The notes: generated by a model from the letters alone, not told the origin. Numbered from the stretch's first letter, positions 1 through 12,903 are shown. The stretch: DNA of 64,000 nt from Nymphaea colorata (GCF_008831285.2 NC_045146.1:24197703-24261702); one strand, 5' to 3'. A program made the numbers and translations.

Positions 1-1400
1 ATTTCTAGCGACGTGAAAATCAACATAGACGTACATTGATGTGACTTGGTGGTTGAGGATTTTTCGAATCACTGGTTGGGAAAAAGTCAAATAATTAATA
101 CCACTAACTTTTCAGAAAAAAAGTTCGGCACCACTATCCGTCTATCTTTGCGATCGCTGGCAGGCTGGGAGCCGCTTCTTTCAAAAAGTTAAGAAAAATT
201 TCCTTCAGACGACATATCTTTTCTATAAATTCGAAAAAGGGGCTTGTATTTTTCAGAAAAAAAAAAAGGAAAAAAGATTCCGAGTCCACTTCAGGCAAGA
301 CCAACAAAAAGAAACCACCAGGAACCGATCACTTTGCCCATAACAAGGCTAACTTGAAGTCGGGTTCAGAAGGTCAAGACTATCGTTGACTACCCCTTTT
401 GGTTATCCACTTTAGTTAGAGATCGTATTGTATCTGTTTTGAACATGCTGTTAAATAAAAAGGAGTTGTTGAAGGCAATGAAGAAGTGAAGATCGATGCA
501 TAAAATCTAGCACAAAAGTGAGGTAGGTTGTTTGATATGGGCTGAAACTTGTAATGGTTGGAGCTACCAATCCATTGATTACATCCGGCAAATTGTGTGA
601 ACCGTGTGTTGTTTGGTAGTTGGTGGCTTCAACCATCGCAGATGAAAACCCATAACACCTAACTCTAACTCGTCCTCGGTACAAAAGAAATGGGCCTTAA
701 GAAATCGTTTATGCGATGGCGAAGTTGAAAATGGCATCGTATCGTCCTTTGTATATCATATATTTTCTTTCTCGCTTCTTTTTGTTGAATTTTTCGAACA
801 ACGTGGGCTCCTGCCCTACGTATGGATCAAATCTGCAGAATTCATTTGCCGGTGGCTTTTCAATGCGGATCTACTGCACTGATTTGCTTAGCCCATTGGA
901 TCTAATTTTACATCTAAAAAAAACTCTGAATGAGTTGGTGACCAAAAAAATGATGTTTTCCCCAAAAACACACAAAACGAGCCCTAGACAGTCAGGCCAA
1001 ATCTAATCCACCAATAAATTTGATCCATAGACAACATTGTTGTGGTAAAGGTCGTAATGCTAGAGAAATCATTACCACAAGGCAGAGAAGGGGAGGTCAT
1101 AAGCGTTTATACGGTAAAATCGATTTTCGATAGAATGCAAAAGACATATATGATAGAATTATAACCATATAATAAGACCCTGATCAAAATGCATATATTT
1201 GTCTCATAAATAAAGATACATTATTTCTCTTACCAGACACTATGGTGACGATTTAGTCCTATACCTTGAAAGCAAGGGGAAAATGACATACATAGCAATA
1301 CGTATCATCTATTATTTTGCAGTCTTTCAAGAGAAAGAGAGAGAAAATTTGAGTTTTTGATGGACAATGTGAAAAAGAATGGGGGTTGTAGTCTTTTAGA
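1..1400. other. AT-rich non-genic flank
   Basis: No coding region, RNA gene or classified repeat could be supported here. Open frames are short and resemble nothing I know. The stretch lies upstream of the first duplicated ASR block, whose similarity to the 13.9-15.0 kb region begins near 1405 beside a short GA-rich run. Confidence 0.6.
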
Positions 1401-1404
1401 GCGA

Positions 1405-2235
1405 CAGAGAGAGAAGATTTATAATAGGAGATGATCATAATTTGGCCTCAATTTCCTTCACAATCCACAATTTAAGAAGGTTCTAATTAAGAAGGTGTCG
1501 CATGTCTATGCAAGGAAGCATCATCGATCTTTCACCGGTTTTGTCGGGACAAAAAAAAAAAAAACGAAAAAAAGTCAAATAAAAGAGACGAAGAACCAAG
1601 TGATCCCACAAAATTTATGCCTTTTTGTCTGTTCCCATCATCCATCAAAGAGTTGGACGGCTTAGCCGTGTTTGAAAAGACTTAATAAGCAAGGTGCTTC
1701 GGCTGTAGACTACTTACTTGAGAATGGGGGCCGAGCTAGAAATTTTTAATGAGGAAAGCTGAATTAAAGTTTTTAAATTTTAACATGGACCGAAATGTTA
1801 TTTTTTAAAATTTTTATATAAAACAAATAAAATTTTTTAAAATTTACATGCAATTTTTTTTTTAAAAAATTTTGATCTCCCCCGGTCTAGAATGGTGCTA
1901 TTCAATATTTTTCTAAATGTATCAATCTCACAAAATGTCAGTTGGGGGATTAGGTAGGCAAGGACATCAAGGGCCATTGGACCTTCTTAGATTTTAATTC
2001 CAAATAAAGCTGACTTTTACAGGTTGTATACTGAAAAAAGATATGGCTTTCCAGGTTGTATGCCGAAAAAGATTTCTCCTAAAAAAAATTTGAAACCAGA
2101 TGCGTTCATCTACTGGACCCATTGAGTCATCTCATCACTTAGATGGCCCCACTTACTCGGACGCTCGGTCCTACCCAGTGTCATAAAATTTGGTTCTTAT
2201 TAATCTGTCAATGTTTAGTTTTTTAAAAAATAAAC
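1405..2235 (+). repeat. Duplicated upstream block of ASR unit A1
   Basis: This block closely matches the DNA upstream of the ASR gene at 15702 (about 13890-15015). Shared landmarks, in the same order, are a GA-rich start followed by TTTATAATAG, a segment around 1490-1530, a segment with GTCAGTTGGGG around 1940, and GGTTCTTATTAATCTGTCA just before the TA microsatellite. The second copy contains about 560 bp of extra DNA. The two ASR units were therefore copied together with more than 1 kb of upstream sequence. Confidence 0.8.
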
Positions 2236-2237
2236 GA

Positions 2238-2256
2238 ATATATATATATATATATA

Positions 2257-2332
<76 letters not shown>
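2238..2332. repeat. TA/TG microsatellite at a duplication boundary
   Basis: A long TA run is interrupted by TGTG and ends in GTGTGTG. Immediately downstream begins the block shared by all four intact type A units (TTTTACTATTTAGAAATA). Microsatellites at the same relative place precede the A units at 8077, 10889 and 15702. Confidence 0.9.
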
Positions 2333-2436
2333 AATTAAAAATAATAAATTTTACTATTTAGAAATAATTAAAGGTGGGATGGGGCAACCTTGAACCAGTC
2401 AACAAATTTCATCGGTTTAGTATTCAATTAAAATCG

Positions 2437-2763
2437 GCCGACTCAGGCCATTTCTGAAAACGACGGTCTCAAACACGCAACACGGTCTCGCCGTCGATCT
2501 GTACGCGCCCTGAACATGTAAGAGGACGTCAGTGGTGGGAAACTCCCATCGGCAAGTTACGCTCGTTTCTTATTTAATTGCTTGGCGATGAACACGACAA
2601 GATAGATAATGGGTTAGGTTGAACATGACAAGGTAGACGAATTAACGACCTTCGACGGAGCTTCTTAAAACACGGACAATCTTTTCACCATCTCTCGAGA
2701 TGTCTTAGCATGTAAGCAACAGAAGAAAACTTCCCTACCGATGGTGTTAGATCTCTATAAATA
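2437..2763 (+). promoter_or_regulatory. Promoter of ASR gene A1
   Basis: A DRE/CRT-like core GCCGAC lies at 2437-2442. The promoter block conserved in all eight units spans about 2649-2733. A TATA box (TATAAATA) lies at 2756-2763, about 157 bp before the ATG. The same layout recurs upstream of the other type A genes. Binding by DREB/CBF factors is inferred from the motif only. Confidence 0.75.
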
Positions 2764-2919
2764 GTTCATCGAGGTACATCGTTTACGTTCATCTCGAGCA
2801 CCGAATCATTCTTGTTTCCCCTGCCTCTTCATAAGACTAGTTTGGTTTTTGCGCTTGAAATTGCGGCCGGATTGTTTGCTTTTCAGTCACGAATTAGAGA
2901 GACGGTTTCTTTAGGCACC

Positions 2920-3426
2920 ATGGAGACGGTGAAGCACGGCCACCACCACCTCTTTCATGGGGAGGAGAAGCATGAAAAGACTCCAGAGCAACAACTGAAG
3001 CATCACAAGCACATGCAGCGCCTTGCCAAAGCCGGAACTGTTACTGCCGGTGCCTATGCCCTGGTAATTAACTGCATCGCTCTCAATTTCCAAGGATATA
3101 CATACATAGCACTAGCAGCTTTACGTTTATTCACAAGTTTATAATAAAAAAAATGAAACCATAGTAACCCAACTGTTGTGTATCGATGCATGAATATTAT
3201 ATGTTGTTCGTCTACAAATTGCTGAGTTTCGATTTGAACTCTTTTGTAGCATGAGAAGCACAAAGCGAAAAAGGACCCAGAGAATGCGCATTCACACAGA
3301 ATAAAGGAGGAGATTGCTGCTACCGTTGCTGTTGGTGGAGTGGTGTTGGTGATGCATGAGCACCACGAAAAGAAGGCAGCAAAGAAGAAGATCAAGGAAG
3401 AGAAGAAGAAAGGAAACGGTCATTGA
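2920..3426 (+). CDS. ASR: ASR protein, type A, copy 1 (A1)
   Basis: Two exons, 2920-3063 and 3250-3426, with a 186-bp GT-AG intron, encode 106 residues. ASR proteins are small, very hydrophilic, largely disordered proteins. They bind zinc through histidines and act as chaperone-like protectants or DNA-binding regulators in drought, salt and ripening responses, in cytosol and nucleus. Visible features are an N-terminal His cluster (HGHHHLFHG, residues 6-14), the ABA/WDS domain from about residue 28, [12 protein letters not shown] at 49-60, MHEHHEKK at 83-90 and a lysine-rich tail. The ATG at 2920 lies in a strong context (CACCATGG); the reading frame is open further upstream but has no ATG. 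Ala38 replaces the Val of the other copies. Family call is firm; the exact role is inferred. Confidence 0.95.
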
Positions 3427-4650
3427 TTGCATCTATGTATTTACTTAGTCATATGTAATCTAGTGTGCGATGCGAGTGTTGATTCGTATGGATGTACATA
3501 GCTATATGTATAAATCCATTTTCTATGTTTGTAGTTCAATTACTATGGGATCTATACCTTTGTGTTTGAGTGATAAAGCTTAGTATGTAAGCTGAGAAAG
3601 TGATATTGAGAATGGAAGAGCTTGTTATGGTTGTAGCATTAACTGTTTTTATCTGTTTGGTTTCTGATCACCACATTCTTTCTGCCATCAGGATTAGATC
3701 CTCGGTGAAGAGAAATTTCTGTTTTTCATTTCTAGAACTATAGCTGGAGAGGTGATTGTAATCTCTGCAAGGTTCTTGTGAAACTACAACAATAGGACAA
3801 CAAATCACTATGCACAATCTGTCAGGGACATCCCCTCATGAGATAAGAAGCACGTGACATTCATGAGAGGGTATGGATGGCTATATTGCTTGGAATGGAA
3901 CAATACAAACAAACATGTAGTTGAGAAGGTTAGGAAAAAAAAGAGAGAAAGAGAGACATTGAGAAAGAGAAGAGAGGGGAAAAAAACCTATATTTTCTTC
4001 TTCGAACCTCTTTTCTCGAGCCCAGTTTAGGTCAAACAAAATGATGTGGATCAGTTTTAACCGAATTGGATACGGACCCGGTTCTTTTTAGGTCCCTCTT
4101 GTTTTCCATGGCCCATATTTAGAGATGGTGGGTCGGATACCCTGAGAGATCATTGCACCCGACCCATTATCTAAGTTTATTGACCAGCTTCTTCCTAGCT
4201 CATTCTTTTTCTTTTCTTACTTAATTTAACAATCTCTATTAGCAGCTCGGTGTAATTTTCTGGTCAACGAGAATAAGCTTATAGTGTTAGAGAAAATCTT
4301 TGGTTCATGAAAGAACTCGTGAGGATTGAGAGAGCACGAAGGAACGAGAGAAGGAAGAATGATTCAGAAAATGAATGACTCATATATTTTGCTATTGATA
4401 ATACAAAGTATTTATAGAGTAAAGAAGAGATGACGTTACAACAAATAAGGCAAGAAATAAAATCATAGAATCAAATCCCTAATTAATAGTGATTGATACG
4501 ATTTTATTTCTTGCAGAAATGATTTCGTAATTCAATCTCTTTCCTAATTCAAATTCTTTCCTCAAAAGTTCATATATTAAAGATGTGGCATCAAGCCTAA
4601 CATACATTGTGCGCTTTCGTATTCCCATTGTGTTCTTATTTGAAAGTTAA

Positions 4651-5128
4651 GGGCCTGTTTGGTTGGAAGGAAAGGGAGGGATTAAGCAATCCCTCTTGTA
4701 TTTGGTTGGCTAATTAGAAAGGAGGGAAATGGAGGGAAAGAGAGAAAGTCTGTTTAGATGGGATGGGAGGGGAGGGAAAGGAAAGGAAAAGAAAGAAAAG
4801 GATTGTATAGTGTAAATTCAATCCCTCCCAAATCGGGACGGATTGGGAGGGAAAGGAAAGAGAGTAAGTGCAAAAGTGTTGACTGCCCACAACAACCCTC
4901 CATGTTTTTTTTCTCTCTGCCTCCCAACCTTTTGACTATTGATGGTATTATTATAAATTGCATCGTTTCCTTTCCATTTCATTCACTTTTATCCAAACAA
5001 GCTTTTATAATCACCTCTTTCCATTTCATTCCCTTTCCTTCCCTTTCCTTTTCTTTCTTTTCCTTCTCTTTCCCTCCCTTTCCCTCCAACCAAACAGTCC
5101 CTCCCTTTCCCTCCAACCAAACAGGGCT
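4651..5128. mobile_element. Tourist-like (PIF/Harbinger) MITE
   Basis: The ends are inverted: GGGCCTGTTTGGTTGG on the left, and on the right the complement of AGCCCTGTTTGGTTGG. They are flanked by TAA at 4648-4650 and 5129-5131, which fits the 3-bp target duplication of this superfamily. The left half is purine-rich (GGGAGGGA, GGAAAGG) and the right half is its pyrimidine-rich counterpart, so the 478-bp element could fold on itself. It has no coding capacity and lies inside the larger inverted-repeat element. Confidence 0.8.
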
Positions 5129-5903
5129 TAAGTCACGAGAAGATTCTAAATGAAAAAGATTATTAACATTTGGGCAAATTCTTGTAACACAGTGCGGTTT
5201 CTATTATCAAGCACAGCATAGTTGCATCGTAATATCACAGACTGAAAATGTGAAGTGTAGATATCACAATGTAAAAATGACATGTTCAACGCGCACTTTG
5301 TTTACGTCTCATTTTGAGCCCGCTGCTCGTCAATGTTACCACGGCAATAAAGTATGAGAACATTCTAGGTGTAGTAGGAAACTCGACTGATGCATTTGAT
5401 AGCTTTAGATCTAAAATTTGAGAACCATACAGATATAAAAGGATATTCAATTGCCTTGGACATAAGATCGGAGGTAATATGAATCAGCGCAGATCACAGA
5501 TCAAATATCCGTCTCTAGGCCAAGTATTGATTCACCTTTCGAATATATTACATTGCGAGTATTTCATAAAGCAAATTTATCTGAACGTCGATGTCCAAAG
5601 CTATCTCTCGAAAACAACATGAAGAATCTGGCTAATGTTGGTGACGAAACATCCGTAAGGCAAAATTATTGGGATGAAAAAATAAAATGCACCACAAAAT
5701 CATCAGACAAGCTCGAACCCGACAACGAAGACTTTGTCATTTGCATAAAGCCGAGTTGGCCTGAAGATGCTGTGCATTCTGCATAAAAATGATTTCACCC
5801 CTTTGTGAATTAAATGTCACATATTTCTCTGAACAAGACCAGAAGAGTAGGTGGAAGCATATAAACCATCAGGCCAGGACAGGTGAAAGTTGAATGCCAA
5901 CCT

Positions 5904-6020
5904 CAGAGGCTCATCAATGTGCCCGAGGACAGACTAGTAGATGCATGACACTCCTTGCTTATCAGAGGTTCATCAGTGCACCTGAAGACGGATCAGTAGA
6001 TGCAAAGAATCCCTGCTGGT
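5904..6020. repeat. 59-bp tandem duplication
   Basis: Two adjacent imperfect copies start with CAGAGGCTCATCA at 5904 and CAGAGGTTCATCA at 5963. Both lie within the internal part of the 3620-6350 element. Confidence 0.75.
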
Positions 6021-6359
6021 AGGAGTGAGACAGTTACCGACTTCCTCTAAAGATCAAACGAAATCCAATATCATAAAATGGCGTCAACCAATCACAGGGA
6101 GAAATTTTTTGTGTTACGATCAATTCAGGGTAGAGGCCAACACCATTTTCAGGTGTGTAAAGTCTGAAGTACGACTGCCAACTCACAAAAACCTTGTAGA
6201 GATTACAATATTCTCTCCAACTATGGTTCTAGAAATGAAAAACAGAAATTTCTCTACACCGAGGATCTAGTCCTGATGGCAGAAAGAATGTGGTGGTCAG
6301 AGACCAAACAGAAAAACAGTTAAAGCTACAACCATAACTAAAATACTCTTCAAAGGGGG

Positions 6360-7470
<1,111 letters not shown>

Positions 7471-7573
7471 ATTAGAGATAATCAATTTTACTATTTAGAA
7501 ATAATTAAGGGTGGCATGGGGCCACCTTGAACTAGTCAACAAATTACATCGGTTTAGTATTAAATTTAAATTG

Positions 7574-7921
7574 GCCGACTCAGGCCATTTCTGAAAACGA
7601 CGGTCCCAAACACGCAACACGGTGTTGCCGAGGATCATTCTGCGCCCTGAACATGTAAGAGGACACCTCAGTGGTGGTGGGGAACTCCCATATGCGCGTT
7701 TCTTATTTAATTGCTTGCCGATGGACATGGCAAGATAGATAGTGGGTTAGGTTGAACGACTCATGCTGAAAATTAGAGCTTCTGTTACAAGCAGACGAAC
7801 AATCGACCTTCCACGGACCTTCTTAAAACACGGACAGTCATTTCACGATCATTCGAGATGTCTTAGCATGTAAGGAACAGAAGAAATATTCCCTATCGAT
7901 GGTGTTAGATCTCTATAAATA
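7574..7921 (+). promoter_or_regulatory. Promoter of ASR gene A2
   Basis: GCCGAC core at 7574-7579, conserved promoter block at about 7808-7890 and TATAAATA at 7914-7921. Layout as in A1. Confidence 0.75.
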
Positions 7922-8076
7922 CTTCATCGAACTACACCGTTTACGTTCATCTCGAGCACCGAATCATTCTTGTTTCTCCTGCGTCTTTATAAGACTAGTT
8001 TGGTTTTGCACTTGAAATTGCGGCCGGATTGTTTGCTTTTCAGTCACGAATTAGGGAGACGGTTTCTTTAGGCACC

Positions 8077-8577
8077 ATGGAGACGGAGAAGCACGGCCAC
8101 CACCACTTCTTTCATGGGGAGAAGAAGCATGAACAGACTCGAGAGCAACAACTGAAGCATCACAAGCACATGGGGCGCCTGGCCAAAGTCGGAACTGTTA
8201 CTGCCGGTGCCTATGCCCTGGTAATTAACTGCATCGCTCTCAATTTCCAAGGATATACATACATAGCAGGTTTATATTTATTCACAAGTTTGTAATTCAG
8301 AAAATGAAACCAAAGTAACCCAACTGTAGAGTATAGCTGCATGAGTATTATATGTTGTTCTTCTACAAATTGTTGAGTTTCGATTTGAACTCTTTTGTAG
8401 CATGAGAAGCACAAAGCGAAAAAGGACCCAGAGAATGCACATTCACACAGAATAAAGGAGGAGATTGCTGCCACAGTTGCTGTTGGCGGCGTGGTGTTGG
8501 TGATGCATGAGCACCACGAAAAGAAGGCAGCAAAGAAGAAGATCAAGGAAGAGAAGAAGAAAGGAAACGGCCATTGA
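8077..8577 (+). CDS. ASR: ASR protein, type A, copy 2 (A2)
   Basis: Exons 8077-8220 and 8401-8577 with a 180-bp intron encode 106 residues. The second exon gives the same 58 residues as those of A1 and A5. Differences lie in exon 1: Phe11 in the His cluster (HHHFFHG), Gln20, Arg22 and Gly33. The ABA/WDS core ([20 protein letters not shown]) is intact. Splice sites are CTG|GTAATT and TTTTGTAG|CATGAG, as in all type A units. A poly(A)-type AATAAA lies at 8646-8651. As an intact gene with TATA box and DRE-like core it is probably expressed, but that cannot be seen directly. Confidence 0.95.
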
Positions 8578-8699
8578 TTGCATCTATGTATTTGATTAAT
8601 CATATGCCCTCTAGTGTGATGCGAGTTTAATGGTTTATGTACTCTAATAAAGTGTTGATTGATATGGATATGGACGTACATATATGTATAAAGCTATTT

Positions 8700-9845
8700 T
8701 CTGTGTTATTTATGAGCTCCCTTTTCTCTCTCTGTCTCTCTCTTCTTTATATATCTCATAGTATAGTTGGTTGGACCGAAGCATAAAAAAGACAAGTTTG
8801 TAGTTTAATTACAATGAGTGTTATACCTTTGAAAGTCTTAAGTAAGTTGAAGGGTGCACTGCTGCTCTAAAGTGAAAAAGATGGTGGGTGAGGGTTTGGG
8901 GAAGAGAGGTGTCTTGGGGTTTCGAGCCACTTTTTTTGGTGGTGTGTTGTTAACCTTTTACTCAACCAGAGCTTTTCCATGGCATTGTTTTACTAAGGCA
9001 ACAATAGTTTTCTTTTAAGAAGGATGAAGCAAGCTTGATCCTTGGAGGCTTCTGTCTCAGTTCCCCCTTAACCTGGAAGTTTGAAAAATTCTTTGCCCTT
9101 TTTCAGGAATCTACGGCCCTGGCTCAAGAGCTTCCCAAATCTTAAAAACCATGCATAGATTCTCCCTCTAATTAAGATTAAGATGCACTCAAATGAATCG
9201 AGGTTGTTTCCCGTTTCCTATTCACGTTGATGATCTTGATTTCTGACATGGCTTTTTCGATCCGTTTCCGTTGAGGATTAAACGAATTGAATAATTGCGA
9301 ATTCGTTTGCCTCGTAAAGAAATCTGAATCCAATATCGAACTGAAATCCAAGAACTATCCGAACCAACTGCTTGTATTTGAACTTGTTCGAGGAGTAACC
9401 CTATTTACTGAGAATGAGTTACGTGCACCAGAATTTTGGCCCTTTATGAATAAAAAGGAAGTTTTTATCGTTTTATTTCTTTCATTTCATATTTAATTTG
9501 TGGTACTTGTAAGGGGGTTTTACTTTTGGGAGACCATGCTTGTTAAATACTTTCAGCTTCTAAGGATACACGTTGACGAGTATGAATAATGTCATAAGTG
9601 GGCGGCACAAATTGAAAAGCTTGATATTTATGGTCACCCTACATAATTGCAAAGTTGATAAGAAATCGGAATTGAATTTGCGAAAAATTGGTATAGGGAA
9701 TTTAACTTTGTCTACCGATTCCTCATGCAATGGGTGTTCCCTTCAAGGTTTCGAACATTAACGATTCGAAGATGGACGGCTGAGACCTGTTTCCATATGC
9801 AGAAAAGTCGTGAGGTGCCTTCATCTTGGAGATCATGAGCCTTTA
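8700..9845 (+). repeat. A-unit downstream spacer, duplicated
   Basis: This spacer matches the DNA downstream of the A5 gene (about 16430-17465), and parts match the flank of A3 (about 11690-12120). Examples are GCTTGATCCTTGGA near 9031 and GACATGGCTTTTTCGATCCG near 9246. A segment near 9370-9445 also supplies the sequence that was fused onto the broken ASR unit at 20799. Open frames in it are not conserved as proteins. Confidence 0.75.
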
Positions 9846-10172
9846 ATATAATATTTAGAGTATTTTCTGGAAATTTAACCATACCAATACGATCTTAAGG
9901 ATAGATTGGTACAAAATATGCATTAAGTTGATCAAATTTTGGGTTCTAACGGTGTTTTTATAAGCAACAGAGGAAGGCCCTTATAGCATCAACACTTTGA
10001 TAATAGAAAAATCAATATTTGCCATAAAAACAACTTAATTCAAAGCAAGATTTTATATCAAAATAGTTTTTTTTATAAATATATTATGATTTTATATTTC
10101 ATTCAAATATTTTTTTTACTAACAACTTAAAAGGGATCTGGTTGTTACCTTAGACCTAACTATCTGATTTTT
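9846..10172. mobile_element. Left half of the foldback element (solo arm)
   Basis: This matches the left arm of the complete inverted-repeat element at 17465-18255: the order TACCAATACGATCTTAAGGA, ATGCATTAAGTTGATCA, TATCAAAATAGTTTTT and TTACCTTAGAC is the same. The right arm is absent. Sequence passes through a GT/GA microsatellite straight into the A3 promoter flank. Confidence 0.75.
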
Positions 10173-10176
10173 ACCA

Positions 10177-10190
10177 ATATATATATGTGC

Positions 10191-10245
<55 letters not shown>

Positions 10246-10280
10246 TGCTCCCGTGAGTGTGTGTGTTTGTGTGCGTGTGT
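10177..10280. repeat. GT/GA microsatellite at an arm/promoter junction
   Basis: Short TA, GT, GA and again GT tracts join the solo foldback arm to the type A promoter flank (TCAATTAGAGATAATAAATT). Confidence 0.9.
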
Positions 10281-10385
10281 CAATTAGAGATAATAAATTT
10301 TACTATTTAGAAATACTTAAAGGTGCCATGGGGCAACCTTGAACCAGTCAACAAATTACATCGGTTTAGTATTAAATTCAAATTG

Positions 10386-10729
10386 GCCGACTCAGGCCAT
10401 TTCGAAAAACGGCGGTCTCAAACACGCAACACGGTCTTGCCGAGGATCCATCTGCGCCCTGAACATGTAAGAGGAAACATCAGTGGTGGGGAACTCCTAT
10501 ATGCGCGTTTCTTATTTAATTGCTCGCCGATGAACATGACAAGATAGACAGTGGGTTAGGTTGAACGACTCGTGCTGAAGATTAGAGATTCTGTTTAAAG
10601 CAGGCGAACTATCGACATTCGACGGACCTTCTTAAACACGGACAATCATTTCACGATCTCTCGAGATGTCTTAGCCTGTAAGGAACAGAAGAAACATTCC
10701 CGATGAATGGTGTTAGATCCCTATAAATA
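10386..10729 (+). promoter_or_regulatory. Promoter of ASR gene A3
   Basis: GCCGAC core at 10386-10391, conserved block at about 10611-10695 and TATAAATA at 10722-10729. Confidence 0.75.
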
Positions 10730-10888
10730 CTTCATCGAGCTACACCGCTTACGTTCATCTCGAGCACCGAATCGTTCTTGTTTCTCCTGCGTCTTCTTCA
10801 TAAGACTAGTTTGGTTTTTGCACTTGAAATTGCGGTCCGATTGTTTGCTTTTCAGTCACGACTTAGAGAGACGGTTTCTTTAGGCACC

Positions 10889-11390
10889 ATGGAGACGGAG
10901 AAGCACGGCCACCACCACCTGTTTCATGGGGAGAAAAAGCTTGAAAAGACTCCAGAGCAACAACTGAAGCATCACAAGAACATGCAGCGCCTTGCCAAAG
11001 TCGGAACTGTTACTGCCGGTGCCTATGCCCTGGTAATTAACTTGCATCGCTCTCAATTTCCAAGGATATCCATACATAGCAGGTTTGTGTTTATTCACAA
11101 GTTTATAATCAAAGAAATGAAACCAAAGTAACCCAACTGTTGTGTATCGATGCAAGAATATTATATGTTGTTCGTCTACAAATTGCTCAGTTTCCATTTG
11201 AACTCTTTTGTAGCATGAGAAGCACAAAACGAAAAAGGACCCAGAGAATGCACATTCACACAGAATCAAGGAGGAGATTGCTGCTACAGTTGCTGTTGGT
11301 GGCGTGGTGTTGGTGATGCATGAGCACCACGAAAAGAAGGCAGCAAAGAAGAAGATCAAGGAAGGGAAGAAGAAAGGAAACGGCCTCTGA
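10889..11390 (+). CDS. ASR: ASR protein, type A, copy 3 (A3)
   Basis: Exons 10889-11032 and 11214-11390 with a 181-bp intron encode 106 residues. This is the most altered intact type A copy. Leu18 and Asn31 replace two histidines, Thr54 replaces Ala in HEKHKAKK, Gly99 replaces Glu in the lysine-rich tail, and the last residue is Leu, not His. The ABA/WDS domain is otherwise complete and both splice sites are normal. Loss of two histidines near the N-terminus could change metal binding; this is inference. An AATAAA motif lies near 11460. Confidence 0.94.
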
Positions 11391-12099
11391 TTGCATCTAT
11401 GTATTTGCTAAGTCATATGTCCTCTAGTGTGGATGAGAGTTTAGTGGTTTATGTACTCTAATAAACCGTTGATTCATATGGATGTACATAGCTATATGTA
11501 TAAAGCCATTTTTTGTGTTATTTATGAGCTCCCTCTTCTCTCTCTTTCTCTCTCACACTCGCATATTATAACTGGTTGGGCTGAAGGCAAGTTTGTAATT
11601 CAATTACTATGGGTGCTATACCTTTGCTTCGTAAGTGATATAGCTTCGTGTGTATGTTGAAGGGTGCACTGGTGCTGTTATTGATAATAACGTAGAGAAT
11701 GGAAGATGGATGCGTGTTGGGGTTTTGAGCTACTTTTTAGGGTGGTGTGTTGTTGACCTCCTGCACAGCTTTTCCATGGCATTGTTATTGTTTTGTTAAG
11801 GCAACAATAGTTTTCCTTTTAAGGAAAATGAAGCTAGCTTGATCCTTGGAGACTTCTTCTTTCAGTTCCCCCTCAACCTCCAAGTTCGAAAAATTCTTTG
11901 CCCGCTTTCGAGGAATCTACCACCTCCATCAAGAGACCATTGTCAATACAAAGGAAATATTTGGAAATCGAATCAAACAAAATAAAATAAATGCATATAG
12001 TCTGCCTCTAATTAAGATTAAGATGCACTCCAATGAATCGGGGTTGTTTCCCGTTTCCAATTCACGTTGGTGATCTCGTTTTCTGACATGGCTTTTTGG

Positions 12100-12133
12100 A
12101 TACGTTTCTGTTTACCTAACTATATGATTTTGA

Positions 12134-12172
<39 letters not shown>

Positions 12173-12500
12173 CCACACACCCCCAAACACTTTGGTCAGT
12201 GATAAAAGCCAGACCGTATGATTTTTTGTTAAAAAACTCTTTTAAATAAAATATAAACATCATAACTTGTTTATAAAGACTATTTTGATATAATATGCTT
12301 TGATTCAAGTTGTTTCAATGAAAAATGTTGATTTTTTTATTATTATGTTATGGGGGCCGTTCATTTTTTCTTATTATAAAAACACCATTAAAGTCTTACA
12401 AATAATCAATTTGGTGTATGTTTTACATCAACCCATTCTGATCTAAGATCATACCAATAATCAATAAGGTTAGACGCATTTTAAAAATCAAAATCGAACG
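12100..12500. mobile_element. Right half of the foldback element
   Basis: Begins with the inner tip of the left arm (ACCTAACTATATGATTTTGACC), then a TA microsatellite (12136-12168), then a full right arm like that at about 17920-18255 (CATCATAACTTGTTTATAAA, GGGGGCCGTTCATTTTTT). The left arm is missing. It lies between ASR genes A3 and B4, the mirror situation of the solo left arm at 9846-10172. Confidence 0.75.
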
Positions 12501-12786
12501 GTTTGGTTTTTATTTCTATCAATCAACGTTAACGTAAGGCCAAGGCCAGACCAAAAAATGGTGCGAACATGCAACATGGTCCTGCAGCGCGCCGATCCGT
12601 CTCCACCCACCGAGTAAGGAAACCCACCGAGTAAGGAAATGATTGGAGGAACGGAAATTTCTTTAAAGACGAGTTGAATATTGGTTGTTTATTGACGAAT
12701 AGTCATCTGTTCACAAAAGATCAAGACAAGATAGACAGTGGATTAGGTTGAAAGGAAGACGATCTTGGAGATGAGAATTTTTCTTA

Positions 12787-12903
12787 CATGCGTGACCTTC
12801 CAAGGGCCTTCTTAAAACACAGAAAATGTTCTCACAACCGTTTGAGATGCCTTAGGATGCAAGGAAAAGAAAAAACATTAGTAGCAGTTTTCTCTTATAA
12901 ATA
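12787..12903 (+). promoter_or_regulatory. Promoter of ASR gene B4
   Basis: The type B version of the conserved block spans about 12787-12870 and TATAAATA lies at 12896-12903. The GCCGAC core of type A promoters is absent; the upstream flank instead resembles those of the other type B units (ATGGTGCGAACATGCAACAT near 12558). Confidence 0.7.

Larger units (their letters stand above)
3620..6350. mobile_element. Unclassified inverted-repeat element
   Basis: About 170 bp at 3622-3795 reappears inverted at about 6190-6346, for example TCTAGAACTATAGCTGGAGA at 3732 against its near complement around 6222. Comparison with the 3' flank of the ASR gene at 10889 shows that shared sequence stops after GAGAATGGAAGA (ending 3619), exactly where the left arm begins, which supports insertion. 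The arms enclose about 2.4 kb holding a nested Tourist-like MITE, a 59-bp tandem repeat and a 77-residue open frame at 5553-5786 that I do not recognise. Long arms around unrelated cargo recall Mutator-like or foldback elements. No clear target-site duplication was found, so the class is open. Confidence 0.6.

Noticed and set aside
2812-2919. In-frame N-terminal extension of ASR A1
   Set aside because: It begins with TTG, not ATG, and lies in the 5' UTR downstream of the TATA box; the CACCATGG start at 2920 is shared by the family.
4758-5153. 131-codon open frame in purine/pyrimidine-rich DNA
   Set aside because: Low-complexity translation of the Tourist-like MITE halves.
10880-11359. Minus-strand open frame of 159 codons across the A3 gene, with shorter relatives in every ASR unit
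   Set aside because: It is the complement of ASR exons and intron, and its conservation follows from the sense coding sequence. No promoter or known domain.
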